Of a stretch of 64,000 nucleotides of DNA, positions 22,686 through 33,960 are shown piece after piece. Within the stretch, counting starts at the first letter, position 1, and the number at the start of each line of letters is the position of its first letter. A program made the translations under genes and the position numbers. The DNA comes from Nepenthes gracilis. Lineage: Eukaryota > Streptophyta > Magnoliopsida > Caryophyllales > Nepenthaceae. Location of the stretch: the NCBI GenBank assembly GCA_033239525.1, contig BSYO01000036.1:4424126-4488125 (forward strand), read 5' to 3'. A model generated the notes under the pieces. That model saw only the letters and a list, made by a program, of their open reading frames with translations, did no database searches and was not told where the DNA came from.

Positions 22686-23619
22686 TGTTGGGTCCCGTGT
22701 TCGCGCCCATGAGACAGTCCCGAGCCCATAGCAAAAAGCGGCCCATGAGAAAATAAGGAGCTCTGAAAGCGTCACTTGATCCAACGGAATAGGCGCGAAG
22801 TCACGCCAGCGGAAACCTGCAGCGCATTAAATCGTCGCCGGGAACAGCGTGAAAGGCGGAAAGGCTAGCCAATAGAGGGCATGGTGGCGCCACGCGAACG
22901 CCATCCCTACCTTGTCTGGGAGACGGCCAACCACTCCTCTCTCAAGGAAAATCGGCGTGATCAGCGCTCGGCGCGTGCACAGCACGGCAGGACAGCCGGC
23001 GTGATCTGGCGGTCGTGATAACGACCGTGGCAGCGACCCGGAGCAGGCGTCTTGGCGCCAAGAGTCCAAACGGAGGAGGCATATAAGCGCCCTCACCCTC
23101 CGGAGAAAAGGATCCTGGCTCTAAATTCGGATTCCAACTCTGAGAACGGTTTTCTGGTTCTGCGATCTTGCGACTAAGGGTAACCTTGGATCCCAAGCTC
23201 TAATCCGGCTTCCATAAGGCTCCAATCCTCCGAGCGGATTGACCAAATCGTTCTCCTTCTTCTCACCCCGTCAGCCCGGGAAAGTTAGCCACTCATCGCG
23301 GTGCACCAAGGAAGCCAGGCCTTCCATCACCGCCCACCGCATTTCTACTCATCACCACATAAGTTCTTCTTACGCATCACAAGATTTTTACGCACCACCT
23401 TAGCGTGCGCATTTCAATCAGTGCGGGAATTTCTTGACTTGAGCGTCGGAGTGGCCTTAGTGGGAGAAATCCCAGGACTTTCTTCACCTCTTGTTTGTTG
23501 TTTGTGTTATGCGGTCCAAAGTTCGAGAGACGGAGACCGGATCCTTCTTCCAGAGCCCCAGGGCTTAGGAATCAGAGGCTCCTAATCCATCACGACAACC
23601 TTGGGCCCGGGACGCAACA
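22686..23619 (+). repeat. Tat-1 3' LTR
   Basis: It starts TGTTGGGTCC and ends GACGCAACA, followed by the target duplication ATAAT. It is colinear with the 5' LTR, with TATA at 23080-23087. The two LTRs differ by many 1-5 bp gaps in CG-rich words, and by only one base over about 127 bp in the AT-richer part. Confidence 0.93.
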
Positions 23620-23624
23620 ATAAT
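23620..23624. repeat. Tat-1 target-site duplication, right copy (ATAAT)
   Basis: Matches 10948-10952 exactly. Confidence 0.9.
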
Positions 23625-24522
23625 AATTTTATATAAATATAGATAAATAGATATCATACTTGTAGGTATCCTTTAGTATAAATATTTAAAAAAAAAAATA
23701 CTTAAAAATAAAATTTATCTACTAACTGGTTTCAACTTTGTAGACTATATATGGACACTGCTATGATTTTTGGCCCAAATGATCAAGTTATGTCCGGTCA
23801 AATGTGATCATAAATTTTCAACCAAACTCGAGTTATATTCAATTCAAAATTAATTTTAATCAGATTTAATTTTATACATTCGCGTGTGCAATTGATTTAA
23901 TTATCAATGTAGTTTTTTTCAAAATATATGGAAAATTTAACTGGCTATTCATAAAATATGCAACTAACATATACATTTTAAAATATAAATAAAATAATAT
24001 TTTTGGTTATTAATTCGGTCTTGAAGGGTTTTATTCTTGAAAAAGCACTTCAAATAAAGAAATTCTTCCAACTTTTTAAGAAGAATATCATATTTTTTTC
24101 TTAATTAATATGAGGATAATTCATGCAACATAATCCTCAATAAAAAGATGATCATACTGGTTTATTAAAAATATTTATAAAAATTTTTACAGATGTCATT
24201 ATTAATAAGTATCTTAAAAATTGACTTTAACCCAGGAGATTTTTTTTTCAAAGCTCATAATAATTAATACTTATGATGTAATTAATTTTTATATATTATT
24301 AAATAATATAATATTTACCTATTTATTTATTTTTATATAATTTTTTAATTTCAGATGAATTAATAAAATATCGTATTATAAAAAATATTTTAAAATTAAT
24401 TAAAAAATTTTTTACTAATACGGCTCGAATACATTTTATATAACTATTGCGGATTTCATATAGTGTACATTAAAACTTCATTAGATAGTGAATTAAACAT
24501 AGAAAAAAGATATATATATATA
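23625..24522. other. AT-rich DNA between Tat-1 and Tat-2; no gene seen
   Basis: This is about 900 bp of AT-rich sequence without a convincing coding stretch, ending in a short (TA) run at the Tat-2 junction. It is presumably pre-insertion host DNA, since the Tat-1 target duplication ends at its left edge. Confidence 0.6.
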
Positions 24523-25493
24523 TGTTGCGTCCCGGGCCCACGGTTGTCGTATGGATTAGGGAGCCTTCGGATTCCTAAGCGTGCGGCTGCTTCGGAAGAA
24601 GGGTCCGGTCTCCGTCCCTGTGAACCTGGACCTGCACAACACAAACAACAAACAAGAGGTCAAGGTCGGGCAGATTTCTCCCACCGAGGCCGCTCCGACG
24701 CTTCAATTGACAAATTCCCTTGATAAACGGAAATGGCGCAAGCTAAAGGGGCGCGCGGAGAAATGCTGTGTAAGCGTAAGAGGTGCTTGTGCGGTGATGT
24801 GGAGAAATGTAATGAGCAGGTGGTGGAAGGCCTGGCTTCCTTGATGCACCGCAATGGGTGGGGCGACTTTCCCGTAATCTCGAGAGGATCTTTGGGATGG
24901 TGGCGGAGTTAGCTAGGCGAGTCAATGCTCCGTCTTGACTCGTCACTCGTGTTTTAGAGAAGAGGGAAGCAGTTGAGTGCGATTCGCCGTTTGAATTCTT
25001 GATTCAAAGGGAAGCAAAGAATATAAGATGCTCGAAGAGGTCGAGAGAAGAAGATCCCTTTCTCCGTGGGGTGTGAGGGTTCTTATCGCCTCACCCCATT
25101 GGACTCTTAGGCGCCAAAGCGCCCGTTGCTTAGGCCATCGCGCCCGGCCAGTATTGTCATGGACCATGATCGTCACGGCTGTCTGTTGCCGTGCTAGGCA
25201 TGGCTAGCGGCGTCGTTAGCGACACCGATTTTTCTGGCGGGGATTGGTTGGCCACACCAGGTAGGCGGCCAGGTGGCGTTAGCTGCGCCAGCCACGCCTC
25301 TATTGGCTAGCCTTTTCGCCTATTCCGCGACACATTTAATCTATTTGCGAGTTTCGTTGCCTTCTTCCATCGTGGACTCGCGCCTTTCAACCCCTCGGGC
25401 TGGGCTGATTACTTCATGTGGGCTTGGTCCCCTTATGGGCGACGACCTTCGTGGCCACGGGCTGTCTCATGGGCCGGGACATGGGACCTGACA
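24523..25493 (-). repeat. Tat-2 3' LTR
   Basis: On the minus strand it begins TGTCAGGTCC at 25493 and ends GGGACGCAACA at 24523. The end is the same as in the Tat-1 3' LTR. It is 971 bp long and colinear with 37575-38535, with numerous short indels. Confidence 0.9.
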
Positions 25494-25507
25494 CTCAGCC
25501 CCCATGC
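25494..25507 (-). promoter_or_regulatory. Polypurine-tract region of Tat-2
   Basis: The minus strand reads GCATGGGGGCTGAG directly before the 3' LTR, matching Tat-1 at 22673-22685. Confidence 0.65.
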
Positions 25508-25774
25508 AGGCGGCCGGTGGTCGGGCACGGCATGTCCTCCCAAACCCATTTCCATGACCTCATACCCTTCCTCGTGCCGCGCCATTTTTGTCGTCTTCCA
25601 AGTTGGCGCCTTTCCCGGAGCTAGGGCGGGCTTGAGGCACCGCGTGACCGATCACTTCACCAGGCGAGATTCGCGCGCCTTGGGTTGCGTCTAACCAGTG
25701 GTCGCTGTTGTTGTTTGAAAGACGTTTGCTGAATGTCGTATTGCGCTGGGTGAGGGGATAGCCTTCATCCTGCC

Positions 25775-25783
25775 CATAAATAG
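25775..25783 (+). promoter_or_regulatory. TATA-like box of Tat-2 antisense unit C
   Basis: CATAAATAG, about 55 nt before the ATG at 25835. It is conserved in word and spacing with Tat-1 (22405-22414, minus). Confidence 0.6.
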
Positions 25784-25834
25784 GAGGGCACTTGAGCGAG
25801 TTGAGTCCATCCCTTATCAGCAAATCGAAAGGTA

Positions 25835-26430
25835 ATGAGAAGATTCTGGCTCTTCCCGCCTTTGGCGGGCTCTCGAGAAGGTGTTGGATGGACCACTTGC
25901 ATGCCCGAGATCCTTGGTGGAGACCGTTGTAGCCTATGCCTTGTGGCTTGCCTTCTTTTCTAACGAGAGTGGCTTGGCCATTCCGCCGTCATCGCGTGCT
26001 TCCTTCCGGGTTGTGGCCTGGCTAGGTTGAGCGGATTTTTGGACGATCCCCGCGGCTGCCTTCTTTTGTTTGAAGAAGGCTTTCGTAGAGGACCGCTCCG
26101 CGAGCCACGCCAGGGCGCTAACCGCGGAAGGAGTCCAAGGTCAGTAGCTCTCCGTGGAAGCTGAGCTTCTTGCCCGTCTCTCCGGAGTGCGACTTGATGC
26201 TTCTGGACCCCGGTGGATTGGACGCTTTAAACGTCCACCGGATGCTCCTTGCTTCCGCTTGATTCGCCGGTTAAATGCGGCCGCTTCCGCCGTCGGGATC
26301 AGTGCGAATCGTGTTCGCGGGGCTCTCTGGGACGAGGTACGGGAGCATAAGGCCAGATGTGATCTTCTTTCGTCTTTCTCACTTCATGGTTGTAGATCTT
26401 GTACTTTGTAAGAAAGCATTGATTAATAAA
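25835..26430 (+). pseudogene. Tat-2 antisense unit C: unidentified small gene-like unit
   Basis: The ATG at 25835 opens MRRFWLFPPLAGSREGVGWT, matching the start of the Tat-1 unit. A stop and several shifts follow. Near 26390-26430 there is a 3'-UTR-like AT-rich run containing GATTAATAAAAG, which could serve as a polyadenylation signal in the antisense direction; the equivalent Tat-1 stretch is near 21780-21815. I do not recognise a protein family. Confidence 0.45.
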
Positions 26431-26726
26431 AGAAGTAGCCTCTTTTTGTCTTCAATTTTTGTCTCGTCTTCGTAAATGCTCTCCTGTCGCCGGGCGTTTT
26501 GCCCTCAGGATCCACGCGTCATCCTTTGGGAGCTTGTGGGGTCCCTGTCAACCATCACGTCTCCTAGGACAGCCAGCGCATTTAATTTCTGCGCGGCCAG
26601 GAGACGTCGTTTCGTCTTGGAAACGCGCAAGTATTCAGGGGCCTCCCACGTGGAGAATCCTCATTGGCCCTTCCTTAAATGCTTTCCGTCTTTTGGAGCT
26701 GCTGCCCTTTCGGGAGAAGATTTGCC

Positions 26727-26738
26727 TATTTAAATACG
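26727..26738 (+). promoter_or_regulatory. TATA-like box of Tat-2 antisense unit A
   Basis: The stretch reads CTATTTAAATAC, about 97 nt before the ATG at 26829. Tat-1 has the same core (21470-21479, minus) about 90 nt from its own start. Confidence 0.55.
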
Positions 26739-26828
26739 CCACTTTCTCCCGAAATCTGGCACGTCTCTGTACTTGCACATCTACTGGCAGTTCAATCTTC
26801 CTCTGCGTGTTTTTTCGCCGCGAGATCA

Positions 26829-27240
26829 ATGGAGGACACATCCAGCGACTCAAAACGCTCCTCCAATGAGTCTGAGTTCAGCTCTCACGCCCCTGGGTCC
26901 TCAGGAGAGGCCCGCTCTGAAGCCACGGTTGTCGGCCCTTCACGGAGTCGAGGTCCGCCTCCAGGTTTTGAGAGAGTCCAGCCGCGTCGAGGGGCCACTG
27001 CGATTTAGGTGGAATGGCTGAGGGCCCGCGTCGCGCATTTAGAGAGCTGCCGCCCGGTCGGAGCCGGGGCCACCACCGGTGGGTGCCAACGTGGGGGCGC
27101 AGGACCGCATATTGGCACTTGAAGGAGAAATGGAACGGCTCCAGCAGCAACACGAGGCTGAGGTTGCAAAGTTGCGGTCGGAGCTGAGGACGAGGCTTCG
27201 TAGGAGGGAGGATCCGCCTTGGAGGGGTCTTACTTGCTGA
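26829..27240 (+). pseudogene. Tat-2 antisense unit A: small Ser-rich, coiled-coil protein
   Basis: The ATG at 26829 reads MEDTSSDSKRSSNESEFSSH and continues for 60 codons as a Ser/Gly/Arg-rich sequence to a stop at 27006. A shifted frame after 27100 encodes RILALEGEMERLQQQHEAEV and then KLRSELRTRLRRRE, a clear coiled coil, with a stop near 27239. Tat-1 keeps the same two blocks. A 3'-UTR-like AT-rich run with GTAATGAAAATTG follows at about 27450. Family unknown; it could be a partner of gene B, since both have coiled coils, but that is only an inference. Confidence 0.55.
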
Positions 27241-27756
27241 TGCCTTGAGCTCTCCCGAGACTTCGCTTTCTTTGGAGGATCCGAGTTTCCGCGTGGGGGT
27301 TCTGGACCCTCGCAATTCGCAAGCCAGAACTCGCCACCAGTTGGTGGATTATCACGTCCAAAGCTCTTCTACTGGCCACCGGAACCGCTAGCCGTTTTGT
27401 TATCGTTGTGCTTTTCTCCTTTACTTGTGATTTTGTAACGAAAGTCTGTTTGACGTAATGAAAATTGCTGGTTCTTCGTTCCACTTTGTCTGTCGAAGGA
27501 GTTTTTCTTCCCCTTTTTTTTTATCTTGCGCTTACCGTGCTCGTCTTAAGGGGTTCTGCTATCGTGAGCCCCCATTTAATGCGGCGGCGCCAGCGTGGAC
27601 CCTAGTCGGGTTCTTTGAAGGAGTCGCGCCTGCTAGCTTTGGTGCCTAGCCATCATTGCAATCAATTGAGATTGCGGTGCGCCTTGATGCCACCACGTGT
27701 CTCAATCTCGGGAGGCGGTGGCGTTTTTGGTTTCCGCCTCTTGGCTTAAGCGTTGT

Positions 27757-27765
27757 CTATTTAAA
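27757..27765 (+). promoter_or_regulatory. TATA-like box of Tat-2 antisense gene B
   Basis: CTATTTAAA within TGTCTATTTAAACC, about 75 nt before the ATG at 27836. The 14-base word is identical in Tat-1. Confidence 0.65.
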
Positions 27766-27835
27766 CCAAACGACGATCTCTTCCTTCCTTCGGCCGATTT
27801 TTCCCCTTTTTTACTCTTGTGGTTTTGAGAGACAA

Positions 27836-29689
27836 ATGGCGCGAAAGTAGAGAGCTCTTCCTCTTCTCACGTTTCCAGCATGCGCCATGGTGTCCGCAAC
27901 ACGAGGTCGGTTTTGAGGGCACATCGCTTCGCTCATGGCGGACTATGCGATTCCTAGCGACACAGTACCAGCGTTCTGGCCGACGCTACCGGACAGAACC
28001 AACGCCCCGGAGGGCTTTATCACGGTGTCTGAACATCATCGAGGGGGGCCGTTTTCGCTGGAATTACCCGTTATACGCGGTGGTTGAAGCGCCGGAGTCC
28101 CAATGGCAAGGCTACATCCCAATGCCTTGCACTATCTCGGTATCTGTGCATCTTCGCTCTTATGCAAGACGAGTGCACCGATGCGGCGGCGGGATAATTT
28201 TCGGTTCACGAGTGGAGGGGCTGGATATCGCTTTCCCCGAGCACGGGTTCAACTTTCGCGGCACCAATCCCGACTCGTGAAGGGCTGGAAGGAGTGCTTC
28301 TTCTTCCCTCGGGAGCCCTCTGTTTGTGAGCTTCCGGCGTGGGGCCCGATCTCGAGTACTTAGGGACAAGCCCAGAGCGGGGACTTTGCAAGATCCGGAA
28401 GTTTGCTATCCGCCATTAAGTCGGAAGAAAAGAGGTTCTCGGTCGAGGGCTATTTTCTCACATCCCCATCCGAGTTTGAGATCGGCGGATGGGGACCTCT
28501 GTTGGATGGGCAATAGCCGGTCAGCAGGGAGCTCCTGGAGAGACAACCACCTCCCTACTGCCCAGGGAAAAGGAGGAAGGTTTGCTCGTTCTTGGTGTCG
28601 TCGAGCTGACGATGAGGACGCTGCTGCCCTTAAGCGGCTAAGGGAAGCCGAAGGGAACCCTTCGAGGAGGTCCCGAGAGGCAGTCGCCGGTCCTTCCAGG
28701 AAGTCGGCTCCAAAGAGACTGCGGCGCGGGTCGCCAAAGGGAAGCTTAGAACCCTCGTCGACTTGATCGCGGGACTAGCCACTCGCGAAGTCGCAAGGTC
28801 GAGTATCTACCTGCTTTGGGATCCATCCTTGGCCCGGTCTTTGTTGAGGCGGCGCGACCCCGATGTCGTCATATTGGAGCACCGGAGGAGCCATTCGCAG
28901 CCGTCACAATGGCGGCGGGGATCGGAGGCCCGAGGAGTTGTGATCTTTGCGGAGCCCTCTGCGCATTTAGGCCTCCCGGGAGGTTCGATCCCGCCTTGAG
29001 CAAGGCGTCGCGTTCGCCGCCCGATCCGGTCGGGGCCAGCGAAGGGCAGCCGGGGCGTCCTCGAGGCGAGAGCCTTCAGCAGCACTCGGCCGCTGCGCTT
29101 CCGGCCGGCCCGCCCACCGACGAAAAAGAGCGGAGCCCGGGGAGAGGCTCTCCCGAGTAATCTCGCATGCTCCCCGCGCGTCGCCTCTTCTCCGGTACGG
29201 TTGTTTCTTTCTGGCCTTCTCCCTTTGTTGTTTATTTTGGGAATGCCTCTGATCCTTCCTTTTATGTAGGTTCCTGGTGGCGCGGTCCCCTTCGATATGC
29301 AAGCTTCTTTTTTTCGCGGGGACCTGCAGCGGACCATCCTCAGCGGGCAGCAACTCGTCCACAGCGGCCAGGCCCAGATCGCATCTCTAACAGAGGAGAA
29401 CGGGCAGCTGCGGCAGAGAGTTGAGCAGTTGGAGGGTCTTCTCACCGCCGCGGAGGAAAGAATCGCCAAGTTGGTCGGAGACATGGTTGGTCGGCACTCT
29501 CCATCAGAGGTGCGGCTGGTGATGGATGCTCGTTATTAGGACGGCATCCGCTTGTGTCGTAGGATTGTTTCCCTGGCTGCTCCTCACATCCCAGTTGGCG
29601 TCCTCCATCCAGGGAACGCCGGGGTAGGAGAGGCGTCCCGCCTGAAGACTTTCCCTGAGAAAACAGGTCCATCGAGTCTTCCTGATTAG
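27836..29689 (+). pseudogene. Tat-2 antisense gene B: Transposase_28 / 'putative gypsy type transposon' protein
   Basis: The gene starts at the ATG at 27836, stops after four codons, and is readable again from 27935 (ADYAIPSDTV, GFITVSEHH, later FNFRGTNPDS and GWKECFFFP in other frames). The 3' part has a coiled coil at 29326-29480 (TEENGQLRQRVEQLEGLLTA within it). An in-frame TAG at 29537 interrupts a C-terminal tail that runs to the stop at 29689, ending KTFPEKTGPSSLPD; Tat-1 ends similarly (LTLPEEAGRRVLAD). A probable intron, 29197-29270, has a GTACGG donor and a TTTATGTAG acceptor. It lies opposite to and downstream of pol and converges with it. Function unknown. Confidence 0.8.
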
Positions 29690-30677
29690 CCTTTCTTTGA
29701 TATTGAGTTTGAGATTGGCTTTTGTCTTTGTACCATATCCGTTTTTGCATGAATGAGAAGCATCTTTTTATACTTGGCGTCCATGCTTTTAAATAAGAGA
29801 GTGTTGCTTGCTTTTCGCTTTTGTTTCGTTCGTTGGATCATGCTCCATGTTTGAACGCCGGGCTCTTTGGAGCCTTGTTGTTAAGGCATTATCCAGGCGC
29901 CTTCTTGCGTGGTGCTCGTCCTTCGTAAGAGGATGTCATCGGCTCACACGTTTGGGGAGCTCGATCCGGTGAAGCGGATGTCGTCGCCAAGTCCCCTGGA
30001 GCCTCGGCGAGGTCGGTAGCTGATCGTTTATGTGCCGGACTCACAGGTCTAGGACTCGGTGCGTATGATTGCGGGAGGTGCGTCGCCCCCTTTCAAAGCA
30101 TTATAATCACCAAGTTGAGGTCCTAGCCCACGACCATTGTAGAGTGAGGTGCTCTCTTGTTGGAGAAGGTCGCCGCACGCCGCTATTCTTTGCCCCCTAA
30201 GGTTTGTTGGTAGTAGAGTGGGGACTCGAGCCCCAGGGCCTAATGCTTTGACCGCACGAATTGCGTTGACGTGTAGCCTTTGGAATGGATCGCCTGGATC
30301 CTTTGTCCCAGCCTAGAGCTGGATACCTCCGGGCTGCCTAGCATGGGGCTTAGTCTCTAGGTGGCCGCTGGGGCCTTTTGGCGTGGAACCATGGTGAGTA
30401 AAGCCGTCCCCAGGCCACCTGGCGTGAGGACGGAGTCCTGAGACGGTCTGCTTTGGACCGCCTGGCACTGAGCCAAGGACTGGTTTTACGGACGGACGCT
30501 TGTCCTCCCGACTTAGGGGCAGTCTAGGTCGTTTGATTTTAGAATGCGATTCATGTCATTAACTCACACAAATGAATATGCAGGATGATAGAGCAATTAT
30601 GCTAATCAAAGATAAAACTCATGTTCAAGCACTCGTTATGATGCATGCGTGTGTGACTTACCTGAGTCAGAGTTGCA
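29690..30677 (-). other. Tat-2 spacer between pol stop and antisense gene B
   Basis: Noncoding spacer where the sense pol and antisense gene B converge. The plus strand near 29740-29800 looks like the 3' UTR of gene B (GAATGAGAAGC, then AT-rich sequence). The conserved 29-nt motif is at 30508-30536. The intervening GC-rich sequence matches the Tat-1 spacer in reverse complement. Confidence 0.6.
30508..30536 (-). promoter_or_regulatory. Conserved 29-nt noncoding motif after pol (Tat-2 copy)
   Basis: Identical over 29 nt to the Tat-1 copy (17469-17497) and 141 nt after the pol stop in the sense direction. More than 50 bp downstream of it also match Tat-1. Role unknown. Confidence 0.75.
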
Positions 30678-31960
30678 TTACTGATAGTATTTTCTTAAGT
30701 TGGCGGTGTTCCAGGTCCGCGGGACTAGTTTGCCGTCTGGGCACGCGGCTTATGCGCTCCGCCGAAGGATTGCGGAGGAGGCAGACCCCACCCCACCCGG
30801 GAGAGTTTGTTCCTATTTGCGATCTTTCCCGCCTCTCGCTCGGAGGGACGGATCTCCAACTTCCGGTGGCGTGCCTTCACTCGCTTGTTGTAATCTGCCG
30901 TGCGACTCGGTTGTTGGTAGGCGCGGTTCGAGTCGTGCGGCGTCTCGAACTTCCGAGAGCAAGTCAGACTTTCTGATGCCTTCGTTCATTGGTGGTCGGG
31001 TGAAGCATTCGATCCGAGCTAGCATTCCCATTTCCCACGGGTACCACGGCCTGACCCCAAAGCAAAGGTCAAGGGCGTCTCCCTGTTAGTTCTCGCGGTT
31101 GTTTCGAATACGACCCACAGTGCAGCGGTAGCTCGCCGGTCAGGGAGCCCCGCGTCTTCCATCTGGGTTTTCAACCCGTGCGCCGGTGTGCGGTTGAGGT
31201 GACTTCGACTGTCTGTTTGCTTAGGGGTGCGCCACACGTGTGCACCCGGCTTAATGCGAAGGTCGCGCGTGCCGTGAAGCGTTTGCGGTGGTGGGTTCCG
31301 TTATCGGTCACTACAACCTCGGGAATCCCCAAAGCGGCAACAATGTCTGCACGGAGGAACTGCAGGCGTTTTGTCTGTGATCTTTGCGGTGGGAGGCCTT
31401 CCACCCATTTTGTAAAGTAGTCGATGCCAACAATCAAAAATTTCCTTTGTCCAGGCAGCCCAATGGTAGGGGTCAAGTATGTGAGCCCCATTGTGCGAAC
31501 GCCATAGGGATTGGAGATAAGTGCGGCTCGGTGTCGAGGCAGTGCGTCATGTTGCCATGGACCGAAACTTTCACATGCGCGGACGAATTCCACGTCTTTC
31601 GTTTCATGGTGGGCCGTAGAACCCTTGCCGCATGGCGTTGAGCGCTAGGTTCTTCCGCCAATGTGTGATCCGCACAGCCCAGGGTGTACTACGCTGACAC
31701 GTAGTCGGCTTCCTCCCGGAGTAAAGGCACTTCAGAGTGGGGTGGAGTATCCTCGCTGTATAGTCTCCCATTTAGGACCGTGTACCATCCCGCCGTCTTC
31801 TTGATTCGCTTGGTTTCGTTGATGTCTTGGTAGGGTTTCTTCGGTTAAGAACCTTACGTATGGCGTCATCGATTGTCCCTCGTGTTGACATGAAGGACTT
31901 CTTTGTCTTGGCGTCGATCTTAGTACGTTCCGGACTTTCACAGGCTCCCTTGCGTCTTGC
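30678..31960 (-). pseudogene. Tat-2 integrase and pol C-terminus
   Basis: On the minus strand the frame 31593-31171 holds the catalytic core: VGIDYFTKWVEGLPP (first Asp) and VVVTDNGTHHRKRF (second Asp). The region of the catalytic Glu (KQTVEVTSTAHRRT) is shifted but readable. Upstream, the zinc-binding half lies at about 31900-31620. The pol end, LVPRTWNTANLRKYYQ, terminates at 30678, as in Tat-1. At least three frame changes are present, so the protein is not complete as read. Confidence 0.82.
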
Positions 31961-32520
31961 TCTGATTACGGCGGCGCGTCGGGCGAGTCGGTCGGCGCGT
32001 TCGTTATCGAGATCTCGGGATATGCTCGATCTCGAACCCAACCGAACTCGAGGATCGGGGCCCTTACTTTCGCCCAGTACCTACAAGTTGTGGGTTCGAG
32101 GTTTCGAAGTTCCCCTTCACCCGATTGACCACGAGCTCGGAGTCACTCGCCACGATCAACGACCGCGCGGAACACTCCCTCTCCAGTTGTAGGCCCGCGA
32201 GAAGGGCCTTATACTCCGCGACGTTGTTCGTAGTGGCGGAAAAGCAGTAGCAGGTATACGATTTCCACGCCCTCGGGCGTCCTTAGCACGATACTAGCTC
32301 CGCTGCCTGTCTGGGTGACGATCCGTCTACGTTTAGGGTCCACACAGGTGAATTGTCGTGCTCCGTGCTCCTCGAGTCGCTGTCCTCCTCCTCTTTCGTC
32401 AGGCCTTGCCTCGACGATAAAATCTGCGCAGCCTGTCCTTTCGCGAGTGGCTGGGCGGAGTCTAAGTCGAACTCTCCTAGCTCGACGGCCCACTTAACCC
32501 GGCCGGCTGGCGTCTCCGGT
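31961..32520 (-). pseudogene. Tat-2 second (archaeal-like) RNase H domain
   Basis: The frame 32493-32209 reads ADFIVEARPDE early and TQTGSGASIVLRTPEGVEIVY later, matching the Tat-3 block NSGSSVKVVLTTPDKFEVKY. The acidic DGS start is damaged. It continues to about 31961 with the region ahead of integrase. The extra RNase H is a hallmark of the plant Tat lineage. Confidence 0.7.
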
Positions 32521-33960
32521 TACGCAAGATCAACCCGGCGGCTGGTCGGGACGGCGATCCGGTGAGGCCGGGAAGTAGGGTCGCACTTCGCGCCCGCATA
32601 GACAAGCGCGAGCGCCATCTTTTCGGCGTGTGGATAGCGTGCCTCTACGCCCGATCGACACCAGACTTCCACGTAATACACGCTGTTGCTTGCCTTCGTG
32701 CTCATGACTAAGACAGAGGCGACTGGCCGCCGATGTGGCGAGGTAGAGATAGAGGTCTTCCCCTTCGCGTGGCGAGCTTAAAAGCGGCCGCGGCTTGGTG
32801 AGAGTAAGTCTTCGGTTCCACAAGGCTTCGTCGCATTCTTCATTCCATTTGAACCCGTGCGATTTGGTGCCCCTCAACTCCTTGAAGAAGGGCAAATATT
32901 TCTCGGCTGACTTGGCTAGGAACCGCGAGAGGGCGGCTATCCGCCCCGTCAGCTTTTGGACTTCTTTTATTGTTCGCGGAGGGTTCAAGTCGAGTGTGGC
33001 GTTGATCTTCTCTGGTTGGCTTCTATTCCGCGTTGGGATACAATGAAGCCCAAGTACTTTCCATAGGTCACCCCGAACACGCATTTGACAGGGTTGAGCT
33101 TCATCCCATGCCGTCGGAGGATCTGAAAGGTCTCATCTAGGTTGTCGACGTGGTGGTTCGCGACTTTGCTTTTTTTTGAAGCATGTCGGGTCGGCGTACA
33201 CCTCCACGTTTCGTCGATTTGAGCTTGAACATTTTGTTTACGAGGCAGGCTTTGGTACATTGCTTGACATTCTTGAGACAAAGTGCATCATTTTATAACA
33301 ATATGTCCCTTGATCTATCATGAGCGATGTGTGCTCCTCGTCTTCCGGGTCCATCCGGATGGTTGTACCCAGTATGCATCCATGAAACTCGGTAGTTCGT
33401 GCCGGATGTGGAATCCACGAGCTAGTCGATCTGGGTGTGAAAGCTATCTTTGGGGCAGGCCTTCTTCACGTCCAGTAAAGTCAACGCACATCCGCCACTT
33501 CTGCATTGCTCTTTTTCACCGGCTGACGTTGGACAGCCACTCAGATCTGGACTTCTCGATGAATCAGCGTCCGGGAGCCTCTTTACCTCTTCACGATGGC
33601 GTCAACTTCTCGGCCTGAGTGGTTCCTCTGCCTTATAGGACGGGTTTTGGCTCGCGTCAAGCCGACTTGTGGTATGACCTCGGCCGATATCTCCGGGCAT
33701 GTCGTCGAGGACCCGGGGCGAACAAATCGGAGTTAGCCCTAAGGAAGGTAATCGCCTGTCGCTGCCCGATTTGAAGGATCTTCCCACGTTGGCACCGGTG
33801 CGGATCGGAAGGGTTAAGTGGGATTGCCTCGATCTCCTCTACGATTGGGCTTTGTTGTAGCGACGTCTCGTCGCGGAGATCGAGGTCTTCGCTTGGTTTG
33901 CATGGTGCCACAGGGTTGATTTGGGACAGGTAGCAAGTCCGTCCCATTTCTTGGTCTCCA
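32521..33960 (-). pseudogene. Tat-2 reverse transcriptase and first RNase H
   Basis: The RT catalytic region is near 33210-33180. It reads EVYADP in one frame and DMLQKKSKV in the next, so YVDD is disturbed by a V-to-A change and a small indel. The frame 33084-32530 then gives the connection and RNase H region: TIKEVQKLTGRIAALSRF, EKYLPFFKELRGTKSHGFKW, EGEDLYLYL. The N-terminal RT half (33900-33300) is more heavily shifted. It cannot encode a working polymerase as read. Confidence 0.8.

Larger units (their letters stand above)
10953..23619 (+). mobile_element. Tat-1: complete Tat-lineage Ty3/gypsy LTR retrotransposon
   Basis: This is a 12,667-bp element with two LTRs of 945 and 934 bp starting TG and ending CA. 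It is flanked by the same five bases, ATAAT, at 10948-10952 and 23620-23624, which fixes both ends. Order on the plus strand: LTR, primer-binding site (11898), gag (from 11970), protease, RT, RNase H, second RNase H, integrase (pol stop 17322), noncoding spacer, antisense gene block, purine-rich tract, LTR. The element is strongly GC-rich against AT-rich flanks. All frames carry several shifts, so it is not autonomous as read. It shares domain order and the antisense block with Tat-2 at 24523-38535, but the LTRs differ enough to be a related subfamily. Confidence 0.95.

Noticed and set aside
21955..22731. 258-codon plus-strand open frame in the Tat-1 tail
   Set aside because: It has Arg/Gly/Pro/Ser-rich composition and no counterpart in the same direction in Tat-2; it is opposite unit C. 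Probably chance in GC-rich DNA.
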